64,000 nt of DNA from Canna indica (taxonomy: Eukaryota; Streptophyta; Magnoliopsida; Zingiberales; Cannaceae): contig CP136890.1 of the NCBI GenBank assembly GCA_034359265.1, positions 1,614,501 through 1,678,500 on the forward strand. The letters are read 5' to 3'. Within the stretch, counting starts at the first letter, position 1. Every line of letters begins with the position of its first letter. The notes beneath the pieces are model-generated. The model worked only from the letters and a program-made list of their open reading frames with translations. It made no database searches and had not been told where the DNA came from. A program made the position numbers and the translations under genes. This document shows, piece after piece, positions 58,194 through 64,000 of this stretch.

Positions 58194-59734
58194 ATTCTAA
58201 TTCTTGAAGTTATTTGGGCCGTATTGAATTGTTACGTATTACAAGTAACAAATTGTGCAAAAATATAATTCTAATCAAAGATAGATTATCCATCTTTTTC
58301 TTTTTCTTTTTCTTGCGTGGTTATAATTAAAGTTACTTATTATTGTGTGCGCTTTTTGTTTTCGACTTTTTTTCCATCATGAAAACGGTAATTAATATGC
58401 GGGCAACTGAGTCGGACCAGGTGTTTCCCAATGTCCTCGTCCAAAGCCAATGAGGAAGCCTAAATTCCACGGGCCCTGTCCGGATGGCGACAGCGGTGAC
58501 CCAAGAGCCATCTGTGGGCCTTGGTAGACATGTGTCTTCCCTTGGGCTACCTTCTTTCGCTTTGCATTGGCCCTCCATTCCTGCCATCAAAATTCTTCCT
58601 GTCCGGATGTGGGGTTTAGAGTTTCTCAAACATTAATTTATTTAATGACCACCTAATTAAAGAAGAGAAAAAAGATAAGCCAGAGGAGTCAACATAAATT
58701 AGTCTGATTCACTCCCATGCATGTATACATAATAGGCTAGACTAAATGGACTTCAGGTCCGTACTGTATTATTGATGGAAATGGGGTCGGAATCATTTAG
58801 CTGACTACATTTTAGAGAACGAATTAATATGAGGAGGAACTAAGAAAAAGTAAAAAAAAAAAAAAAAAAGTAAAAAAGAAAGGAATAATGTATAAACAGC
58901 TAGAGAAGAGAGAAAGATGGCAGCAGCAGTTGCATGTGAGAGACAAAGCAAGAGGGGGGCAAGCGAACAGTGCACATGGTCATGGCATCATTCAAATCAA
59001 CAACTAGCTACCAATACCATGGCATACATCTTCTCTCTCCAGCTCATCCACAGAACAAAGCTCGTTCCCAAATCCCACCACCCAACCATTTAAATGCCAT
59101 TCTCCTTTCATGATCTACCATATATTGCCATCGATGTGTATATATTTGGATAGCTCGCGTCAGTTAATTATTGCTTCAACCATGCAATTGATTGATACGT
59201 CGTCGTTATATACAAAAAAAAGTGCACAACCCAATCCACTTATTGGCTCGATAGGGTTGTTAATTTTGTCTAATATATAAATGCGTGCCTCAAATCTGTA
59301 CCATCGAGTAAATAAATTAAGATTCGTGCAAGGATACTGTACGTAGCAGGACGTACTTACTCACTCGACTTAATTTCACGGCCTAGTAGTAATTCTCGAT
59401 GGACGTAACTCGTACGACGTGCGGCAGTTTGACGTAGATCCATCCATTTTTAGTAACAAATCAATGAGCCATATATATTATATATAGCGACTATTATAAT
59501 GATTAATGATTAATTAGTTTCAAAACACATCAAAGCAAGTTGATAGCCAAATTAAGCAGCGAAGTGACGCGGAGATGGATCATTGTCAAAAGTCAATTAA
59601 TTAGATGCGGCTAATTAATAACATCGAGCCGGTTGGATATTAACCTAAACGGCCTCAATTTAGTAATGATGTAGATAGTTAATTAAATTAGTGCTGTAGG
59701 TGAGTAATGTAATAAATAATTAGTTAATTAAATG

Positions 59735-59770
<36 letters not shown>

Positions 59771-60204
59771 CCACAAGACCACGAGAGGTTGGGTCACATC
59801 AGCACGTGGTGGCTGATTCCTGCACTTAAATTTAACTGCTGCTGCTGCTGCTGCTGCTGCGGCGGCCTTTTTCCTTCCTTGTCATCCTGTAATACCGTTG
59901 ATATATATCTCAACTGCATTATCTCTCTCTCTCTCATGCGCCCAGCTGTTGCTAGCTGTCTCCCTCTTCCCTTGCCATGTGACCCTCTCTCTTCTTCTTC
60001 ATCCTCCCAACTTAAGCTCCCATGCCCTCTTGTCCAACTCTCCATTATCCTCTCTCTCACCAGACCCTCAATCCAATTTGCAATTTTGCATGCAGGCCCT
60101 GTATATAATCCTACTGCAGCTGCCATACCACCTCCCTTGCCATTAGCTCGCATTCGCCGTCCAATTTGATATATATATATATATATATACACGTACGTAT
60201 ACAC
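58194..60204. other. Intergenic between ATL and bZIP, including the bZIP leader
   Basis: The ATL 3' flank, then AT-rich DNA with a poly-A run (58854-58869), a (TA)n run at about 59737-59767 and a (CTG)n run at 59838-59860. From about 59890 the sequence is pyrimidine-rich and probably transcribed as the bZIP leader. It contains an ATG at 59936 that opens a 77-codon frame ending at 60169, 35 bases before the bZIP start: a possible uORF without recognised conservation. Confidence 0.5.
59838..59860. repeat. (CTG)n microsatellite
   Basis: Seven to eight perfect CTG/TGC repeats upstream of the bZIP gene, followed by CGGCGG. Confidence 0.9.
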
Positions 60205-61405
60205 ATGCAGAGATCGGACGGAGCAACCGCGCAGTTGCCTCCCAAGGCCCCCCTCAATACCATGTCCGGCAACTGGCCTTACTTCGCCCACCACGCCGCC
60301 TCCTCCGCCGCGGCATTGGCTCCGCACCACTTCCTGCCGCCCGCTCCCGGCGCCCACCCCTCCTGGGTCGACGAATTCCTCGACTTCTCCGCCGCCCGCC
60401 GCAGCCACCACCGCCGATCCGTCAGCGACTCCGTCGCCTTCCTCGAGCCCCCCCTCGTCGACGAGGCCAGCGGCTTCGACCGCCTCGACGACGACCAGCT
60501 CCTGTCCATGTTCTCCGACGAGGTGCCCGCCCCGCCGTCCTCTTCGTCCGGCCTCCCCGCGTCCGATCCGTCCGCCCCGTCCACGCCGTCGGACCACAAC
60601 AGTATCAATGAGGAGAAGCCGGGCGCCATGGATCAGGCGACGATGATCGGGCTCGAGGAGGCGCAAAGCGTCTGCAAAACGGAGCCGGAGACGGTGAGTT
60701 TTGGGACGGCGAGTCAACTGGCCCCAGGATCTGAGTCGGTCGTGGACCCCAAGAGGGTGAAGAGGTGATGTATCCAAACTCATCAGCTCTCTCAGTCTCA
60801 GTCTCATTTTTATATCGGAATACTAAGCTTGGTTAATTGCTTGCATGGGGAAATGAAACAGGATCTTAGCAAACAGGCAGTCGGCGCAGAGATCCCGAGT
60901 TCGTAAGCTTCAGTACATTTCCGAGCTGGAGCGCAGCGTCACTTCATTGCAGGCACGCGTGTAAACTTAATTAATTGCCATTCTCTTAATCATTCAATTC
61001 ACTAACAATGAGTCGATATTTGAATGAAGACTGAAGTATCCGCATTGTCTCCTCGCGTCGCGTTCCTGGATCACCAGCGCTCCATTCTCACGATGGGCAA
61101 CAGCCATCTCAAGCAGCGCATTGCAGCTCTCGCCCAGGACAAGATCTTCAAGGACGGTCAGTGACTCTATCTGTGCATCATTCATCTTCAACGGGTTCAA
61201 CCAAATTAAATTAAAGCACTGTTTAGTGTTTACTGTAATATATTTCATAAAATGTATGCGATATGATGCTGCAGCACATCAAGAAGCCTTGAAGAAGGAG
61301 ATCGAAAGACTGATACAAGTCTATCATCAGCAAAATTTGGATAAAATGGCGACTGCGCCCAACGCCGAACCTGCCGCGCGTACGGAGAAAGAATTGCTCA
61401 GTTGA
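60205..61405 (+). CDS. Group E bZIP transcription factor (bZIP34/61-like)
   Basis: Four exons, 60205-60764, 60862-60952, 61030-61156 and 61275-61405; 909 nt, 302 residues. The N-terminus has AQLPPKAP and then SWVDEFLDFSAARRSHHRRS, VSDSVAFLEPP and FDRLDDDQLLSMFSDEV, which align with Arabidopsis bZIP61/bZIP34. The bZIP domain starts at DPKRVKRILANRQSAQRSRV (basic region N-x7-R) and continues RKLQYISELERSVTSLQ, TEVSALSPRVAFLDHQRS, LKQRIAALAQDKIFKDAHQ. The proline in SALSPRVAF is the residue reported to block homodimerisation of group E members, favouring heterodimers. In Arabidopsis bZIP34 acts in pollen wall and lipid metabolism. Exon 2 appears to end at CAG followed by GC, not GT; see findings. 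The other introns are GT-AG. The start at 60205 is the first true ATG in frame. Confidence 0.9.
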
Positions 61406-62982
61406 CACTCGACAGACGAGGATCGCTAGCTGGATTATCTGCAAAAGCAGTTCATTATTAATTAAATTAATAATAATATATGCTGTTGATTGATTAAATA
61501 AAAACTTGTGATGTATTATTAATTCTTCAATTGTGCATTTTTAGCTTTGTTTATTCTTCTCGTCTTCTTCAAAAATGTAAAGAAAAACCTTCCTATCAAT
61601 GCCCGTGTATTTTGTGCGGTATAATTAATTAAGGATTTGTGTACTAATGGGAGATTAATGTCCGCTGTTTAAATAATTTATTATTTTTTCTTTGATTTGA
61701 GATATAAAAGGTGAAAGAGTTAATTTGCTGAACGTGGAAAGGAAACACATGCCGGTGGTGTAGGGCTGGACCATTTGGAACAGGAGGCTCGTGTACTGAG
61801 CTGGCTAAAATTTACCCATCATCCATGCCATGTGACCACTTTGAAAGAAAGTACAATTAAATTTCAGGTTAAATATACCTTGCTGAATTATTTACAACTC
61901 ACACATTTAAATTCGACACAATTAATTTAGTAATTGGGGTATATATATATATATATAATATATATATATAGGGAATCATAACAAAGAGTACCATGTGATG
62001 CAAACAACTCTTTAATGTATTTATTAATGGCATTTGCTTGCTTGCTTGCTGCTATATAAAAAAATGGCAGGTCACATGTTGGGAAACCTTAATTTATGCC
62101 CAACTCCTGCTTTCTCCTAATTGCATGTGAAATGCTCTGGTAAGATCCTAAATTATTCCTAACATGCTCTCCCCTCTTTGCGTAATCAATTGATGCCCCC
62201 ACTTGCATATTTTCACTACATACGCCCTGATTAATTTAGGGCTGCATTCCTTCTTCTTCACTGCTGCATGTGCACGTCAATGATTGCATATAGACAGGGA
62301 AGTATTTGATGTAATTTTAAATATTCTTCGCGTAACATATAGTGTGCAGAAATTAATTAATTAACAAGCGGATCCTGATGACAGATGATTAAATTTCAAG
62401 TATAGTACTAGCTAGTTTTGCCTGCTAGCTTTTGTAATTAAATTAAATTAAAATAAAAGCAGAAAACTAATCACGTGGTTATTGCCTTAATTAATTATTT
62501 CCCTTTCTCTCTAATCAAAACAGTACCTTCTGTCGCTGTGGAAGAAAGAATACTTGCAATTAACTTGCGATGCGAAGAGCTTCACGTGGCAGTGAGACCT
62601 TCGTCAAGTAGACATTACCGTCCTGCTCGCCGTTTTCTTTGCACGTTGACTTGGATGGTCAACTTCGAAGCCCAACATCCTACGTTGCTGATGGGCTTTA
62701 TTGCTCACAAAATTGACGATTAAACGGGGCCCAACACAAAATGGGACCCGAAGCCTTTTTAGACGTGTAAGCATTCAAGAGGCCCAGCTCTACCCCTCCC
62801 AGGAAGAGGCTCGCAACTCGCAAGAGTTCAAGACGCCGAGAAGAAGCCCCTCCTCCTCCTCCGCTTCAACCTCTTTTTGGTTGTGTTGAATAAAATAGTT
62901 AACCAATTTGCTTATATCTTGCTATAGAATTTCCTTTTTATAAGTTTGTTTAATTATTCATAGTTCTCACATGATAATGCAG
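61406..62982. other. Intergenic downstream of bZIP
   Basis: The bZIP 3' UTR lies in the first 200 bases. AT-rich DNA follows with a TA run at 61940-61972. Bases 62560-62890 are GC-richer with short open frames (62475-62723, 62701-62889) that have no recognised motif; they could be the leader or promoter of a gene whose exons lie to the right. Confidence 0.45.
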
Positions 62983-63308
62983 AGACAAGGAAGAATTGCA
63001 GGCTATCAATGATGGCTCAGCTGTAAATTAATGCAGCTTCAGAGAAGAATTCCGAGCTTTTAAAAAATAGCTAGAGGTGAGCTCCCTCTCCCTAATGAAG
63101 AGGATAAAGAGATATATTGTGTCGATTTTTTCTACAAGACTATTGAGCAAGAAGAATCTCAGCAACCTGAAGCCCATGTGACTACTGATGGTCCACCACA
63201 AGAAAAGGAAGCTGGCAGTAGTGATGAAGTGCTGCTATATGCAAGACCTTTTGGTCTTGGATGCACCAGTAGTACACTGGATAGCTACGAGCATAAGCAC
63301 TTTGCAAG
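62983..63308 (+). pseudogene. Probable broken exon of an unidentified protein gene
   Basis: After an acceptor-like ATAATGCAG, one frame reads DKEELQAINDGSAVN, a stop, CSFREEFRAFKK and a second stop. The neighbouring frame then takes over as RGELPLPNEEDKEIYCVDFF, YKTIEQEESQQPEAHVTTDG and EVLLYARPFGLGCTSSTLDS, and continues to HKHFAR, where AG|GTAATG is a good splice donor. Coding-like composition across a frame change with two stops suggests a genomic pseudogene exon. Alternatively, a short exon starting after AATAGCTAG (about 63074) could be real. I do not recognise the family. Confidence 0.4.
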
Positions 63309-64000
63309 GTAATGTTCTTATTTTCTTGTCCTTCAATTATTCCATGATGATCTTTAATTGACTATTTTGTTAGATTCTTAATCCTGATTACACATATGAC
63401 GTACTTGCCATTGCATAAAACAAATAATAGAGAATACCATAGTTTTCATGTAATAAAATATTTCCCAAATGATTCCCGGCTTTCTTCCATGGTATAAATT
63501 TGCTAGAACTCGAACTCTTTCCAAAATCGCGAGGACATCAACAAACAAGAACACATGATAAACAAAAAGAGCGGACGAAAATGTCAGCAATTGCACTCCA
63601 AAAAATTACAAAAGAGGACAGAGAAAGAGAAGACTTCTAGAGGTGACAGCCACAGCAGAGGTAGAAGAGACAGAGAGCACCAACAAGGAGGACGGCTTCG
63701 AGGCAGTAAAGAATGCGAAAGAGGAAGTCATCGAGGAAGGAGAAGCGGAAGAGGTCGGGGCGCTTCCACCGCCAGGTTGTGGCCCAGCGGAGCTTCCACG
63801 GCCAGCAGTATCCCCTACTCCTCCTGCTGCTGTTTAGCTTCCGAAACCAACCTCCGTTGGCCATCCTTGTGTCTGTGTACTTGTCTGTACCCCCGACTTG
63901 AGCTAATAAGCAGGGAAGTCAGGATCGAGAGAGACGAGTAGAAGAAGAGGACAATGCATCGAGAAGCACGCCGAGACGCGCTTAATTGACTTGGTTTGCT
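63309..64000. other. Right edge: possible further exon, unresolved
   Basis: Intron-like AT-rich sequence to about 63540. At 63643-63837 a plus-strand frame without an ATG reads TATAEVEETESTNKEDGFEA, then KEEVIEEGEAEEVGALPPP. It is acidic and looks coding, but neither splice sites nor homology could be settled. Bases 63830-64000 have mixed composition and nothing assignable. Confidence 0.3.

Noticed and set aside
59794..60807. 337-codon minus-strand open frame overlapping bZIP exon 1
   Set aside because: It is the antisense of a GC-rich coding exon plus microsatellite sequence, with Arg/Gly-rich low complexity and no domain.

Overview
The window is nuclear DNA of a flowering plant. Its multi-exon genes belong to plant-only families (ARF, NAC, TCP, CLE, ATL RING, DUF599, HAESA-type receptor kinase). 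AT-rich intergenic DNA is full of TA and GA/CT microsatellites and relics of Ty1-copia, TRIM-like and MITE elements. GC-rich first exons (TCP, bZIP, ATL, methyltransferase) next to AT-rich spacers suggest a monocot, but this is inference and no species can be named. No tRNA, rRNA, CRISPR array or bacterial-style operon was seen.

Layout. Nine genes in a row lie on the minus strand: a METTL21-like methyltransferase cut by the left edge (1-331); an ARF3/ETTIN auxin response factor with ten coding exons (1988-9985); a DUF599 membrane protein (15858-16658); an SND2/ANAC073-type NAC factor (19129-20840); a membrane-anchored pseudokinase (23917-24924); an HSL1-like LRR receptor kinase (27120-30136); a type II DnaJ co-chaperone with a C-terminal frameshift (35208-36420); a FLOE/DUF1421 prion-like protein (37486-41226); and a CLE peptide precursor (44756-45013). 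Three plus-strand genes follow: a CIN-type TCP factor (47913-48863), an ATL RING-H2 E3 ligase (57444-58193) and a group E bZIP (60205-61405). A decayed Ty1-copia element of 7 kb (50253-57251, minus orientation, GGTCG/GGTCA flanks) separates TCP from ATL. A probable pseudogene exon (62983-63308) lies near the right edge.

Exon structures were built by hand from splice consensus, frame continuity and family alignment. ARF3 (741 codons), NAC (268), HSL1 (976), FLOE (527), bZIP (302) and DUF599 (235) all close in frame.

How the genes work. Several are developmental regulators: ARF3 (auxin and tasiRNA), SND2 (secondary wall), HSL1 (peptide receptor), CLE (peptide signal), TCP (miR319 module) and bZIP34/61-type. 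Two carry recognisable small-RNA target sites: two tasiR-ARF sites in ARF3 and one diverged miR319 site in TCP. The genes are physical neighbours, not an operon, and nothing in the sequence shows co-regulation. The least ordinary signals are two apparent GC-AG introns (ARF3, bZIP), the DnaJ frameshift, the seed mismatch in the miR319 site, a near-perfect 31-bp foldback in a repeat cluster at 43 kb, and the 1.9-kb non-gag leader of the copia element.
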